DNA of 64,000 bases from CALDTK01 sp965215115 (GTDB lineage Bacteria; Bacteroidota; Bacteroidia; Chitinophagales; Saprospiraceae), in contig OZ244050.1 in NCBI GenBank assembly GCA_965215115.1, forward strand, positions 2,790,001 through 2,854,000, read 5' to 3'. Below are positions 24,131 to 33,248 of this stretch, piece after piece (position 1 is the first letter of the stretch; each line of letters opens with the position of its first letter). The notes under the pieces are model-generated. The model was not told where the DNA came from and ran no database searches. It saw only the letters and a program-made list of their open reading frames with translations. The position numbers were made by a program, and so were the translations under genes.

Positions 24131-24181
24131 AGCGCCCAAGCGCCGCAGCCCAAGCGCCCAAGCGCCGCAGTCCAAGCGCCC
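24131..24181 (+). repeat. 22-bp tandem repeat, 2.3 copies
   Basis: Units 24131-24152 and 24153-24174 differ by one base. Each starts AGCGCCCAAGCGCCGCAG, and a partial third unit follows. It fills most of the gap between ileS and the E1 gene. Confidence 0.85.
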
Positions 24182-24205
24182 CCGCCCCGCCCTACCTTGC
24201 GCGCC

Positions 24206-26410
24206 ATGCGAAAAGAGCGCTCCCAACATAACACTGCCGCGCCCGCGCCCGCCCCACCCCCACCCCTCCGGCGCGCCTTCCGCCTCATGGCCACCGCCCG
24301 CGCCATGACCCACCTCTACGAGGCCAACGTCCGCGAGGCCAGCCGCTACGTCCACGCCACCGCCCGCGGGCACGAGGCCATCCAACTCGCGGCCGGGATG
24401 CAACTCCAACCCCAGGACTTCGCCTACCCCTACTACCGCGACGACGCCATGCTCCTCGGCATGGGCCTCACCCCCGAGGCGCTCATGCTCCAACTCCTCG
24501 GCCGCGCCACCGACCCCTTCTCCGCCGGGCGCACCTACTACGCCCACCCCAGCCTGCGCCGCGACGACCTCCCCAAAATCCCCCACCAGAGCTCCGCCAC
24601 CGGCATGCAGGCCATCCCCGCCGCCGGCGCCGCCCTCGGCCTGCGCTACCTATCGGCACCGAAGCCCCAACTAGCCAAAGACGCCCAACTAGCCGAAGGC
24701 GCCCAATTAGCCAAAGGCGCGCAATTAGCCAAAGGCGCCCCTATAGTCCTCTGCTCCCTCGGCGACGCCGCCGTCACCGAGGGCGAGGTCGCCGAGGCCT
24801 TCCAGATGGCCGCCCTCAAGCAACTCCCGATCCTCTTCCTCGTCCAGAACAACGAGTGGGACATCTCCGCGCACGCCTCCGAGGTGCGCGCCATGGACGC
24901 GGTCGAGTACGCGCGCGGCTTCAAGGGCCTTTCGGCAAAACGCATCGACGGGACCGACTTCGCGCTGTGCTACGCCACCGTCGCCGAGGCATTCGCCGAG
25001 CTTCGCGCCGGTCGCGGACCCTGGCTCCTCCAGGCCGACGTGCCGCTGCTCAACCACCACACCTCCGGCGTACGCGCCGACTACTACCGCGCCGAAGAAC
25101 TCGAGGCCGAGCGCCACCGCGATCCCTTCGACCGACTCTACGCCCGACTACTCGCAGAAGGTTTTGGCGAAAGCGAAAACCCGGACGAACGAACGTCAAC
25201 CCTGCCCACGCGCAGCGACCTCGACGCCATCATCGCCGAGGTCGAGGCCGAGGTGGCCGCGCAGTACGAAGCCGCTCGCCAGGCCCCCGAACCCACCGCC
25301 GATACCCTCTTCGATCACGTCTACGCCGAGCGGGGCGTCTGGAAGGACAGCGCCGTCATCCGCGAGGAGCGGGGAGTGCGGGGTCCGAAGGGGGCGCCGG
25401 TCGCCAACATGGTCGACGCCGCCCTGCGCACCGTCGGCGAGATCCTCGCGGCCTACCCCGAGGCCCTGCTCTACGGACAGGATGTCGGTGCGCGCCTGGG
25501 GGGCGTCTTCCGCGAGGCAGCCCTGCTTGGCAAGCGCTTCGGCGACGAGCGGGTGTTCAACACCCCCATCCAGGAGGCCTTTATCATCGGCTCGACGGCG
25601 GGCATGTCGGCCGTCGGCTGCCGCGCCATCGTCGAGGTGCAGTTCGCGGACTACATCTGGCCGGGGCTCAACCAGCTCTTCACCGAGGTGAGTCGCTCGT
25701 GCTACCTCTCGGCGGGGAAGTGGCCCGTCGCCGCGCTCATCCGCGTCCCGACCGGCGCCTACCGCCACGGCGGGCCGTACCACTCGTCCAGCGTCGAGAG
25801 CGTCCTCACGTCCATCCGCGGCATCAAGGTCGCCTACCCGAGCAACGCCGCCGACATGAAGGGCCTGATGCGCGCCGGTTTCGAAGACCCGAACCCGGTC
25901 GTCATCCTCGAGCACAAGGGGCTCTACTGGTCGAAGCTCCCCGGCACCATGGCGGCCCTCGTCTCGGAGCCCGAGCCCGGCTACGCGATCCCCTTCGGGA
26001 AGGCCCGCACCGTGCTCGCCGCCGAGACCTCCGGGGCGCGGCCCTCCGTACTCATCGTGACCTACGGCATGGGGGTCTACTGGTCGCTCGACGCCGCGAA
26101 GCTCTTCGACGACCAGGTGGAGGTCCTCGACCTGCGCACCCTCGTGCCCCTCGACGAGGACGCCGTCGCCGAGGCCACCGAGCGCCACCACCGCGTCCTC
26201 GTCGTGACCGAGGAGCCCGTGGCGAACTCCTTCGCGCAGGCGCTCGCCGGCCGCATCCAGCAGCGCTGCTTCCGCCACCTCGACGCCCCCGTCCGTACCC
26301 TCGGCGCCGCCGAGACCCCCGCCATTCCGCTCAACTGGCCCCAGGAGCAGGCTTGTTTGCCGAGCGAGGACGAGGTCGCGGCCGCGATCTCGTCGCTGCT
26401 GGCGTACTGA
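24206..26410 (+). CDS. Fused E1 alpha/beta subunit of 2-oxoacid dehydrogenase (branched-chain type)
   Basis: 734 residues from the ATG at 24206. The alpha half (about 30-380) has the thiamine-diphosphate motif GDAAVTEGEVAEAFQ...QNN and YPYYRDDAMLLGMGL. The beta half (about 395-734) has EALLYGQDVGARLGGVF, NTPIQEAFIIGSTAGMS and RVPTGAYRHGGPYHSS. The fusion resembles Bacteroidota E1 proteins that decarboxylate branched-chain 2-oxoacids within the E1-E2-E3 complex; the exact substrate is not certain. Four QLAKGA-type hexapeptide repeats are inserted before GDAAVTEG in the alpha half. E2 and E3 are not in the window. Confidence 0.9.
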   Translation: MRKERSQHNTAAPAPAPPPPLRRAFRLMATARAMTHLYEANVREASRYVHATARGHEAIQLAAGMQLQPQDFAYPYYRDDAMLLGMGLTPEALMLQLLGRATDPFSAGRTYYAHPSLRRDDLPKIPHQSSATGMQAIPAAGAALGLRYLSAPKPQLAKDAQLAEGAQLAKGAQLAKGAPIVLCSLGDAAVTEGEVAEAFQMAALKQLPILFLVQNNEWDISAHASEVRAMDAVEYARGFKGLSAKRIDGTDFALCYATVAEAFAELRAGRGPWLLQADVPLLNHHTSGVRADYYRAEELEAERHRDPFDRLYARLLAEGFGESENPDERTSTLPTRSDLDAIIAEVEAEVAAQYEAARQAPEPTADTLFDHVYAERGVWKDSAVIREERGVRGPKGAPVANMVDAALRTVGEILAAYPEALLYGQDVGARLGGVFREAALLGKRFGDERVFNTPIQEAFIIGSTAGMSAVGCRAIVEVQFADYIWPGLNQLFTEVSRSCYLSAGKWPVAALIRVPTGAYRHGGPYHSSSVESVLTSIRGIKVAYPSNAADMKGLMRAGFEDPNPVVILEHKGLYWSKLPGTMAALVSEPEPGYAIPFGKARTVLAAETSGARPSVLIVTYGMGVYWSLDAAKLFDDQVEVLDLRTLVPLDEDAVAEATERHHRVLVVTEEPVANSFAQALAGRIQQRCFRHLDAPVRTLGAAETPAIPLNWPQEQACLPSEDEVAAAISSLLAY
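24666..24737 (+). repeat. 18-bp coding tandem repeat, 4 copies (QLAKGA)
   Basis: Units at 24666, 24684, 24702 and 24720 are 18 nt each, with consensus CCCAAYTAGCCAAAGGCG. They encode four hexapeptides of the type QLAKGA. The core matches the 16-bp repeat at 42962-43025. Confidence 0.92.
24927..24941 (-). repeat. GTTTT mini-hairpin copy (in E1 gene)
   Basis: Plus strand GCC-TTTC-GGC-AAAAC; encodes LSAKR. Confidence 0.85.
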
Positions 26411-26647
26411 GCCGAGATTTATTCTAGGGTCCGGGTAGGGTGTAAGGGGCTCACGGCGCAGGGCGTACGCATGGTGGATATCGTGCATGGGTCTACCGTT
26501 CGACGGGCGAAAACCCCCTAACCCGGGCCTTGGCACGGCCCTTGTCCTACCGGGGGTACACACCGCCAGACCCCCCGTCTAGCCTCCCGCCCAGAGCCGG
26601 CATTCGGCGGGTGCACCACCACGTACTCGTGCACCCAACGGACCCCA

Positions 26648-29600
26648 ATGTTCAATCCTCGCCTGTGCCTCACCGCGAGCGCCCTTGCCCTCGCGCTCGT
26701 CTTCGCGGCCACCGCGTCCAGCGCGCAGCGCCCGACGGCAGAGGCGTCGATGGCCACCGGGGCACCGCAGTTCGCCCAACTCGACCACCCGCTCTCGGCC
26801 GCGACCGCCGAGCGCATCAGCGCCGCGGGCATCCGCATCCTCCACCACTACGGCGAGGGCCGCTACCTCCTGAGCGCCAGGCTGCCGGGAGCGCAACCGT
26901 TTGATACAGCTTCGCTCGCGCTCGCCAAAACACGCTCCGCCCGTGCGTTCGACCACATCCCCGCGTTGTCGGCAGACCAGCCCCGCGAGGGCACCGGGAC
27001 CCAGGCCAGACCCTCGGCGAACACCTACCACGTCGAACTCGTGCTCGCCTTCCCGGGAGCGGAAGCACACCTGCGGGATGTTTTGGCGAAAGCCGCCTTC
27101 GAGGCCGACGAAGCGCAGGTCCAATCGGGCGTGAGCCTCCGCGGCACCGTCGACGCCGATGGCCTACGCCAACTCCTCGCCCACCCATACCTCCTCGATG
27201 CCTCGCCGATCCTCGAGGAGACCGTGCCCTACAGCGACTTCCCGCTCTGGGAGCACCGCGCTACGGTGCTCAACAATAGCTCGCCGGGGGGGCTCAACCT
27301 CAACGGCGAGGGCGTCGTGATCGGGATCGGGGACGGCGGCCGGCTCAGCGGCCACCCCGACGTGGCCGGGCGCGTGGTCTACAGTACGGGCTACTACAAC
27401 CCCGCCTGGGGGACGCACCCCGACTTCGTCTCCAGCCTCGCGGCCGGCGCCGGGACCCTCAATCCACGCTACCGCGGCACGGCCAGCAAGGCCAAGCTCG
27501 TCATCGAGGGCAGCAGCTCGATCGTGTTCTTCGGCCCGTACCACTACGAGGACTACGGGATGACGATCACGAACAACTCCTACGGCCCGCCCTTCGACTG
27601 CGAGTCCGCCAACCGCTACTGGGGTTCGTCGGCGAGCGTCGACGAGCAACTCCGCAAGCATACCAAACTCACGCACGTGTACGCCGCGGGCAATAGCGGC
27701 CGCGGCTCCTGCAACGAGGCCGGCGCGCCTTACGCGAGTATCCCGGGGGGCTCGCAGTGCGCCAAGAACACACTCACCGTCGGGAACGCTACCTCGCTGC
27801 GGCAGCGCTTCGAGTCGAGCAGTTGCGGTCCGACCTTCGACGGGCGCCTCAAGCCCGAGGTCATCGCCGTCGGCCACGGCGTGCTCGGCAACGACCGCAG
27901 CAACTCCTACTCCTGGGGTACGGGCACGAGCCTCTCGGCCCCGGCCGTGGTCGGGATGCTGGCGCTCTTCACCGAGCACTACAAGCACCTCCACGGCGAC
28001 TCCCTGCCCGACGGGGCCCTGCTCAAGGCCGTGACCTGCAACACTGCCGACGAGATGGGGCGCCCGGGGCCCGACTTCGAGAACGGCTTCGGGATGATCT
28101 CCGGGACGGGCGGCATTCGTGCGCTTTCGCAAAACGCTCACGTCCAGCGCTCCGTGGACATCGGCCAGACCTTCCGCCACGCCCTCGCGGTGGCGCCCGG
28201 CACCGAGGAACTCAAGGTGCTGCTCTACTGGCACGATCGCCCGGGGGCCACGCAGAACACGGCCCCTACCCTCGTCGACGACCTCGACCTGTACCTGCTG
28301 GGCCCCGCCGGGGATACGCTGCGGCCCTGGGTGCTCGACGCCCTGCGCCCCGCGGCACTGGCCGTCCGGGGGCGCGACTCCGTCAACAACATCGAGCAGG
28401 TGACGATCGCCACTCCCGCGGCCGGTACGTACACGTTGGTGGTGACGGGGCGTAGGCAGCCTTTCGGCAAAACCGATTTCGTGGTGACGTGGTCGGCGTT
28501 GCGGCCCCACGTCGAGATCGTGCAACCGGTCGGGGGCGAGAGCTTCGATCCGGGTGCGGGCATCCCGATCGCCTGGGAGTGCTCCCCCGGCCAGGCGGGC
28601 CACTGGCAGATCGAGTACGCCGAGGTCGGACTTCAGAGCGGTCAATCCGGCAAGGCCCCCGCGCAGCGTGGAGCCTGGAAGGTGATGTACGCGAGCCTGG
28701 AGCCCTCCTACCGCTCCATCAACTGGGTGCCGCCGACGGCCCACAACCGGTACGTCTTGCGGGTCACCAACCTCGGCACGGGCCTGAGCCACGAGATCGC
28801 CGCCCCCGTCACCGCGCTGGCGACCCCGACGGCCCTCAAGGCCGAGGACGTTTGCGCGGGCCAGATGCGCCTCAGCTGGCAAGCCGTCCCCGACGCGGTC
28901 GGCTACGAAGTCCTGGCCTTCGACGGGAAGGAAATGGCGCTCGTCGACACGGTCGCGCAACCCGAAGCGCTGATCGCCAACCTCACCGCGGGATCGCAGA
29001 GCTTCTTCAGCGTCCGCTCCGTCGACGCGGCTGGCAACAAGAGCGTGCGCGCCGTGGCGCTGGCCAGTACGCCGGCTACGGGCGGGAAGAATTGCGGCAG
29101 CCCGCTCCCCGTGCAGTGGGCCTCCCTCGGGGCGTCCGACCTCCCGCTCGCCGTACGCGTCGCCTGGGGGATCCTCCAGGAACTCAACACCGACTACTTC
29201 GAGGTGCAACGCTCGACCCGTGACGGGGGGGGCGGGGACTGGGTCGCGGTGGGCACCGTCAGAGCCCGCGGCTACGCGGACGCTCCGACGACCTACACCT
29301 TCGACGACGAAGCGGTAGCAGACGGCACGCGCTACTACTACCGCGTACGCCAGTATGACCTCAGTGGGGAGTTTGCGGACTCGGAGATCGTGACGCACTT
29401 GCGGCCGGCCCCCGCGGTGGCGGGGCAGGTGTTGGCGGTCGCCCAAAACCCGGTGGGCGTCGAGTTGTCCGTGAGATACAACGGCGAGACCTCCGGCGAG
29501 CTCGAGATCTACGACATCGCCGGTCGCCGGCTGGGTGGGTTGCCGGTTGCCCCCGGCATCAATCACCTCCCTTGGCCAGGCGCGCTCCCGACAGGTCTGT

Positions 29601-29659
29601 ACGTCCTGCGCATCGCGGACGGTAGCGAGGTGCAGACGGTGCGGATCGTCAAGAGCTAG
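26648..29659 (+). CDS. Secreted S8 subtilisin-like protease with T9SS sorting domain
   Basis: 1003 residues with a signal peptide ending in SSAQ (about 27) and a propeptide-like region to about 200. The likely catalytic residues are Asp229 (IGIGDGGRLSGHPD), His257 (GTHPDFVSSLAAG) and Ser428 (GTGTSLSAPAVVGM). C-terminal beta domains follow, including a fibronectin III-like module near 735-820. A T9SS type A sorting domain ends the protein (LAVAQNPVGVELSV, EIYDIAGRRLGGL, LPTGLYVLRIAD). It is probably an extracellular protease for scavenging or processing. The His motif (WGTHPDFV) departs from the usual HGTHV. Two perfect mini-hairpins point one way and one the other within it. Confidence 0.9.
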   Translation: MFNPRLCLTASALALALVFAATASSAQRPTAEASMATGAPQFAQLDHPLSAATAERISAAGIRILHHYGEGRYLLSARLPGAQPFDTASLALAKTRSARAFDHIPALSADQPREGTGTQARPSANTYHVELVLAFPGAEAHLRDVLAKAAFEADEAQVQSGVSLRGTVDADGLRQLLAHPYLLDASPILEETVPYSDFPLWEHRATVLNNSSPGGLNLNGEGVVIGIGDGGRLSGHPDVAGRVVYSTGYYNPAWGTHPDFVSSLAAGAGTLNPRYRGTASKAKLVIEGSSSIVFFGPYHYEDYGMTITNNSYGPPFDCESANRYWGSSASVDEQLRKHTKLTHVYAAGNSGRGSCNEAGAPYASIPGGSQCAKNTLTVGNATSLRQRFESSSCGPTFDGRLKPEVIAVGHGVLGNDRSNSYSWGTGTSLSAPAVVGMLALFTEHYKHLHGDSLPDGALLKAVTCNTADEMGRPGPDFENGFGMISGTGGIRALSQNAHVQRSVDIGQTFRHALAVAPGTEELKVLLYWHDRPGATQNTAPTLVDDLDLYLLGPAGDTLRPWVLDALRPAALAVRGRDSVNNIEQVTIATPAAGTYTLVVTGRRQPFGKTDFVVTWSALRPHVEIVQPVGGESFDPGAGIPIAWECSPGQAGHWQIEYAEVGLQSGQSGKAPAQRGAWKVMYASLEPSYRSINWVPPTAHNRYVLRVTNLGTGLSHEIAAPVTALATPTALKAEDVCAGQMRLSWQAVPDAVGYEVLAFDGKEMALVDTVAQPEALIANLTAGSQSFFSVRSVDAAGNKSVRAVALASTPATGGKNCGSPLPVQWASLGASDLPLAVRVAWGILQELNTDYFEVQRSTRDGGGGDWVAVGTVRARGYADAPTTYTFDDEAVADGTRYYYRVRQYDLSGEFADSEIVTHLRPAPAVAGQVLAVAQNPVGVELSVRYNGETSGELEIYDIAGRRLGGLPVAPGINHLPWPGALPTGLYVLRIADGSEVQTVRIVKS
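27080..27094 (+). repeat. GTTTT mini-hairpin copy (in subtilase gene)
   Basis: Exact form; encodes VLAKA. Confidence 0.9.
28121..28135 (-). repeat. GTTTT mini-hairpin copy (in subtilase gene), GCG/CGC stem
   Basis: Plus strand GCG-CTTT-CGC-AAAAC; encodes ALSQN. Confidence 0.8.
28459..28473 (-). repeat. GTTTT mini-hairpin copy (in subtilase gene)
   Basis: Plus strand GCC-TTTC-GGC-AAAAC; encodes PFGKT. Confidence 0.85.
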
Positions 29660-29709
29660 TCGGCGCGGGGGCCATCAGGTACTGGCCATCCGATAAAGGA
29701 CAAACGGCA

Positions 29710-29743
29710 CGAAGGGCCTGCGTCGCGGGACACAAGCCCTTCG
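29710..29743. terminator. Possible terminator after the subtilase gene
   Basis: An 8-bp stem (CGAAGGGC with GCCCTTCG) has an 18-nt loop. It lies between convergent genes; there is no clear T run. Confidence 0.4.
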
Positions 29744-29763
29744 GGAGTGGCGTACGGTTAGGT

Positions 29764-29778
29764 GTTTTGGCGAAAGCC
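29764..29778 (+). repeat. GTTTT mini-hairpin copy (intergenic)
   Basis: Exact form, between the convergent subtilase and T9SS genes. Confidence 0.9.
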
Positions 29779-29791
29779 GCCCGCGACAGTC

Positions 29792-30760
29792 CTAGCGAAC
29801 GAAACGCAGGGTCGTCTCGCCGTCGGTGAGCAGGTAGATGCCCGCGGCCAGATCGGCGACGCGGACGTCGTGGCGCCCGGCACCGAGTTGGAGCGCACGG
29901 ACCACGGCACCGCGCGTGTCGACGATGCGGAGCGTCCCGGGGGTCGCCAGCTCGACGACGAGGTCTTCCACGAGGTGGTTGGCGCCGTTGATCGAGAATT
30001 TTTTACCGCTGCGCGCCAGGTCGGCCGTCACGATCGACGAGTAGTTGACCTGTCCGTCGTAGTCGTGTTGCGCGAGGCGGAAGTAGTAGCGCCCGGCGGC
30101 CGGAGCGTCGTAGGCGAAGCCATAGCTGTTGTAGCTGCGGGAGGTACCGGCGCCGTCGACGCGGCCGGCCTCCGCGAAGTCACCGCCGTCGCGGCTCACC
30201 TCCACGGAGAAGAAGGCATTGTCGAGCTCGGACGCGGTGACCCACTTGAGGTCGGCCTTGGAGCCGGCGGGCGTGGCGTCGAAGGAGACGAGGGAGACGG
30301 GGGTGGGGGCGTTGGCAACCACCAACAAATCACGTAAGCGCTTCTGGGTCGGGCTTGCTGCGCGATTGAAGCGGAGCACGTAATCACCGGGTGCCGTAAG
30401 CTGGAATTCCGCACTGACGTACGTCGAACTGGTCGGCGTAGGGGAGGTGTAGACGGTGGTAAATGGTCCCCCGTTGAGTGAGCTCTCGACCGTGATAGGA
30501 CCATCGCCGCCCGAGCCAAATTTCGCTACCTCGAAGGAGACAGTAGCACCAGCGTTGGGGACAGTAAACGAGCGAGTCGTGAGCGTTGCAGTAGTAGCGT
30601 CAAAGCGGGCATAACCGCCTGCTGATGTTTGGAAAGTCACCTCGGATTGGCTGAAGCCTGCTGGGAGTGTTCCGTCGCGAAGGGGCTCGTTGAGTAACTG
30701 CGCCGATGCCGCCAGGGACAGTATGGTTAGCAGAGCGGTGGAGAGTAGATTTTTCATCAT
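29792..30760 (-). CDS. Small secreted protein with T9SS sorting domain
   Basis: 322 residues with a signal peptide (MMKNLLSTALLTILSLAASA). The N-terminal half is a beta-rich domain of unknown function (VSFEVAKFGSGGDGPITVES). The second half has LVSFDATPAGSKADLKWVT and YYFRLAQHDYDGQVNYSSI, a fibronectin-like linker common in T9SS cargo. A C-terminal sorting domain follows (LRIVDTRGAVVRALQL, LAAGIYLLTDGETTLRFVR). No enzyme motif was seen. Its second half closely resembles that of the next protein upstream (30996-32207), so the two probably share an export route and may be paralogues in part. Confidence 0.75.
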   Translation of the reverse strand: MMKNLLSTALLTILSLAASAQLLNEPLRDGTLPAGFSQSEVTFQTSAGGYARFDATTATLTTRSFTVPNAGATVSFEVAKFGSGGDGPITVESSLNGGPFTTVYTSPTPTSSTYVSAEFQLTAPGDYVLRFNRAASPTQKRLRDLLVVANAPTPVSLVSFDATPAGSKADLKWVTASELDNAFFSVEVSRDGGDFAEAGRVDGAGTSRSYNSYGFAYDAPAAGRYYFRLAQHDYDGQVNYSSIVTADLARSGKKFSINGANHLVEDLVVELATPGTLRIVDTRGAVVRALQLGAGRHDVRVADLAAGIYLLTDGETTLRFVR

Positions 30761-30805
30761 GTGTAAGTCTCGTGTTGTAAGAGGGGTGAATGTGTCTCAG
30801 CCCTG

Positions 30806-30813
30806 CAAACTTA
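30806..30813 (-). promoter_or_regulatory. -7 box TAAGTTTG
   Basis: Minus strand TAAGTTTG fits the Bacteroidota consensus TAnnTTTG and lies 46 nt before the ATG at 30760. A clear -33 TTTG was not found. Confidence 0.45.
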
Positions 30814-30939
30814 ACTGACACGCCACGCGGGAGGGGCCATTTTCACATTAAGGCTATGTAAAGTACGGCAAACCCCCTGGTTATAGGTAGATCGTTCGGA
30901 GGGGCACACAAATCACCGATCGAGCTGAAACCACGCAGA

Positions 30940-30974
30940 AAGGGGAGTCTCCGCGCTGTGCGTAGACTCCCCTT
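30940..30974 (-). terminator. Rho-independent terminator
   Basis: Arms 30940-30954 and 30960-30974 pair over 15 bases with one mismatch. It follows the stop of the minus-strand gene at 30996, and CCTTTCT lies on its 3' side on that strand. Confidence 0.8.
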
Positions 30975-30995
30975 CCCGAGAATGCGTGGCGAAGA

Positions 30996-32207
30996 TTATT
31001 TTACGAAGCGTACCGTGGTCTCGCCGTTCGACAGGAAGTACATCCCGGCGGCGAGGTCGCTCACGTCGACGGTCTGACTACCCTCGACGAGGCGCACCCG
31101 GCGGATCTGCTGGCCGGCGGCGGTCACGATCGTGCCCGTGCCGGCGTCATCGGACTCAAGTTGGATTTGCGCGGCGACGTGACTGGCCACAATCGAGAAA
31201 CCTTTCTTCGGTCCGTCGATCACGACGCTCGTCACCGGGGAGTAGGTCACCTGTCCGTCGTAGTCGTTCTGCGCGAGGCGGAAGTAGACGGTCCCGGCGC
31301 GCAGGCCGGCGAGGTCGAATTCGTACGCCTGGGCCTCGTTGCTGTTGCCCTGGCTCAGGACGCGGCCCATCTCCTCGAAGGCGAGTCCGTCGCGGCTCAT
31401 CTCGACACCGAAGAACGCGTTCTCCTGCTCGGTAGCGGTAGACCAGGTGAGGCGGGCGCCGGACTGGACGGGGGTGGCGGCGAAGGCGGTCAGCTCGACG
31501 GGGAGGGGCTGGTTGTAGGTCACCGACACCGTGAGGTTGTCGACGCCGAGGCCGTTGTTGCCCTGGGTGGTCTGGGCGCTCCCGGCGAACCTGATCTTGA
31601 AGGTGCCGCCCTGCGGGATCGACAACCCGGTGAGGGTCGTGGCCTTCGTGGTACTCTTGACGGTGCCGTCGACGAGGCCTGCGGCGGGTGCGTCACCGGC
31701 CTGGCTCAGGGCGCTCACGTCCCCGAGGGTGGAGGTGACGGCAATGCCGCTGGTATTGCGGTAGAAGTACTGTTCGAAGTTGTAGCCGATATACACCGCG
31801 CTAATGGTGCGGGGCGAATTGTTGACGAAGTTGAACTCGTAGTACATCGGGTCGGCACCGTCATTCTGGAGCCCGAGGGACACCTCGTTCGAGTTGCCCA
31901 CCTCGTGGTAGGCGTAGTAGCCGCCCTGCCCCGGGATTCCGGTCTGGCCCGGGTTGCTGGGGTTCGAGCTCTGGCTGAGGCCATCGCCCTTCCCGAGGTA
32001 GAGCTGGAAGTTGCTCTCGACGCCCATAGGCAGCGTCGCGACGGTACCCTCGTACGGGGTCGTGCCCGGGAATCGCCCGTCGAAGTCGTTGACGTAGATG
32101 CTGTTGTTGTAGTCCAGTCCGATCGGGGAGACGTTCTGGGGGTTCTGCGCGTGCAGGGTGTTGGTGGCCGCGAGGAATCCCGCGGCTAGGAGTAATTGTG
32201 TCGTCAT
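30996..32207 (-). CDS. Secreted protein with T9SS sorting domain
   Basis: 403 residues from the ATG at 32207, which begins a clear signal peptide (MTTQLLLAAGFLAATNTLHA). Residues about 22-235 form a beta-rich domain with GGYYAYHEVGNSNEVSLGLQ; no family was recognised. PVELTAFAATPVQSGARLTW and VYFRLAQNDYDGQVTYSPV form the linker module, and the sorting domain ends GMYFLSNGETTVRFVK. Function is unknown. The shared C-terminal half with the 29792-30760 protein suggests domain shuffling on a common export tail. Confidence 0.75.
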   Translation of the reverse strand: MTTQLLLAAGFLAATNTLHAQNPQNVSPIGLDYNNSIYVNDFDGRFPGTTPYEGTVATLPMGVESNFQLYLGKGDGLSQSSNPSNPGQTGIPGQGGYYAYHEVGNSNEVSLGLQNDGADPMYYEFNFVNNSPRTISAVYIGYNFEQYFYRNTSGIAVTSTLGDVSALSQAGDAPAAGLVDGTVKSTTKATTLTGLSIPQGGTFKIRFAGSAQTTQGNNGLGVDNLTVSVTYNQPLPVELTAFAATPVQSGARLTWSTATEQENAFFGVEMSRDGLAFEEMGRVLSQGNSNEAQAYEFDLAGLRAGTVYFRLAQNDYDGQVTYSPVTSVVIDGPKKGFSIVASHVAAQIQLESDDAGTGTIVTAAGQQIRRVRLVEGSQTVDVSDLAAGMYFLSNGETTVRFVK

Positions 32208-32249
32208 GGTTGGTGTGATGTGAGAAGTCGAGCTCAACGTGAGCCGCAA

Positions 32250-32257
32250 CAAACATA
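32250..32257 (-). promoter_or_regulatory. -7 box TATGTTTG
   Basis: Minus strand TATGTTTG matches TAnnTTTG, 43 nt before the ATG at 32207. The surrounding 80 nt are AT-rich. Confidence 0.45.
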
Positions 32258-32342
32258 GGCGGCACGTGAGTGTGATGTAGGATTATCCCCTGCAATGTCG
32301 ATCAAACTATTATATCTTAGGTATCTAAATAGACGATAAGTG

Positions 32343-33248
32343 TTAGAAAAGTTCTGCTATGAATATGGTATACAAGAGTAGCAGGGTGGCTCCCTCCCAG
32401 CGGCTCACGTTGGCCGCCGCGGCCAGGAAGCCCAGGATCACCGTGACCGCCAGCATGAAGGCGAGGCTAAACGAGACCTCCGGCGGCACCGCCACCGTGT
32501 CGATCAGGGCGGGGATCCCCAGTACCCCGAAGCTGTTGAAAACGTTTGACCCGATCACGTTCCCGACCGCCATCGCGGCGTTCCCCCGCCGCGCCGCCGC
32601 GAGACTCACGAGTACTTCCGGGAGACTCGTCCCGATGGCCACTGCGCTCATGGCTACGATCCCGGAGGAGATCCCGAGGGCGGCGCTGATCTCCTGCACG
32701 CTCGACACCGTGTAGGACGCGCCGAAGTACACGCCCACGCCCCCGATCAGCAACCACAGGTACGCCATCGGGGAGGCCTTGGTGACCTCCCCCGGCAAGC
32801 TCGGTCGACTCAGGAACGAACTCAGCAGAAACACCACCAGCAGGGCCACCAAGATGAGCCCATCGACCAGGGTGACGGCATTGTCGTAGGTCACGGCCCA
32901 CAGCGCTACCGCCGAGGCCGCGAGGATGGGGATGTCGAAGTCCATGACGCCCTCGTCCATCGTGATGCCCTTCCCGACGATGGCCGTGAGGCCGAGCACG
33001 AGGCAGATGTTGGCCACGTTCGACCCGATCACGTTCCCGGTCACGATCCCGGAGTCCCCGGCCAGTACGCCCGCGACGCTGGAGGCCAGTTCCGGCAGGC
33101 TCGTCCCCATGGCCACGATCGTCACCCCGATCACGAATGGCGATACGCCGAGCCCGAGCCCGATCTCCTCCGCGCCCCCGATCAGCCAGTCCGAGGACTT
33201 CACGAGGAGCGCGAGGGCGAGGACGAAGACGACGAGGGAGAGGAGCAT
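32343..33248 (-). CDS. K+-dependent Na+/Ca2+ exchanger-like (CaCA family) membrane protein
   Basis: 301 residues from the ATG at 33248. The longer frame upstream only translates the GGGGTGC repeat. About ten transmembrane helices are arranged as two inverted halves, each with an alpha-repeat: VAMGTSLPELASSVAG with GNVIGSNVANICLVLG, and VAIGTSLPEVLVSLAA with GNVIGSNVFNSFGVLG. The repeats hold the acidic residues that bind the cation. It probably exchanges Ca2+ for Na+ or H+ across the inner membrane. A tandem repeat abuts its start codon, so any promoter must lie in or beyond the repeat. Confidence 0.93.
   Translation of the reverse strand: MLLSLVVFVLALALLVKSSDWLIGGAEEIGLGLGVSPFVIGVTIVAMGTSLPELASSVAGVLAGDSGIVTGNVIGSNVANICLVLGLTAIVGKGITMDEGVMDFDIPILAASAVALWAVTYDNAVTLVDGLILVALLVVFLLSSFLSRPSLPGEVTKASPMAYLWLLIGGVGVYFGASYTVSSVQEISAALGISSGIVAMSAVAIGTSLPEVLVSLAAARRGNAAMAVGNVIGSNVFNSFGVLGIPALIDTVAVPPEVSFSLAFMLAVTVILGFLAAAANVSRWEGATLLLLYTIFIAELF

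Noticed and set aside
29440..29460. Near-match GGC-GGTC-GCC-C-AAAAC at the subtilase sorting domain
   Set aside because: It has an extra base between stem and AAAAC, and the encoded AQNPV is a normal part of T9SS linkers, so chance is likely.
27164..29566. 800-codon minus-strand frame opposite the subtilase
   Set aside because: The plus-strand gene has a full catalytic triad and sorting domain. The antisense translation shows no recognisable domain.
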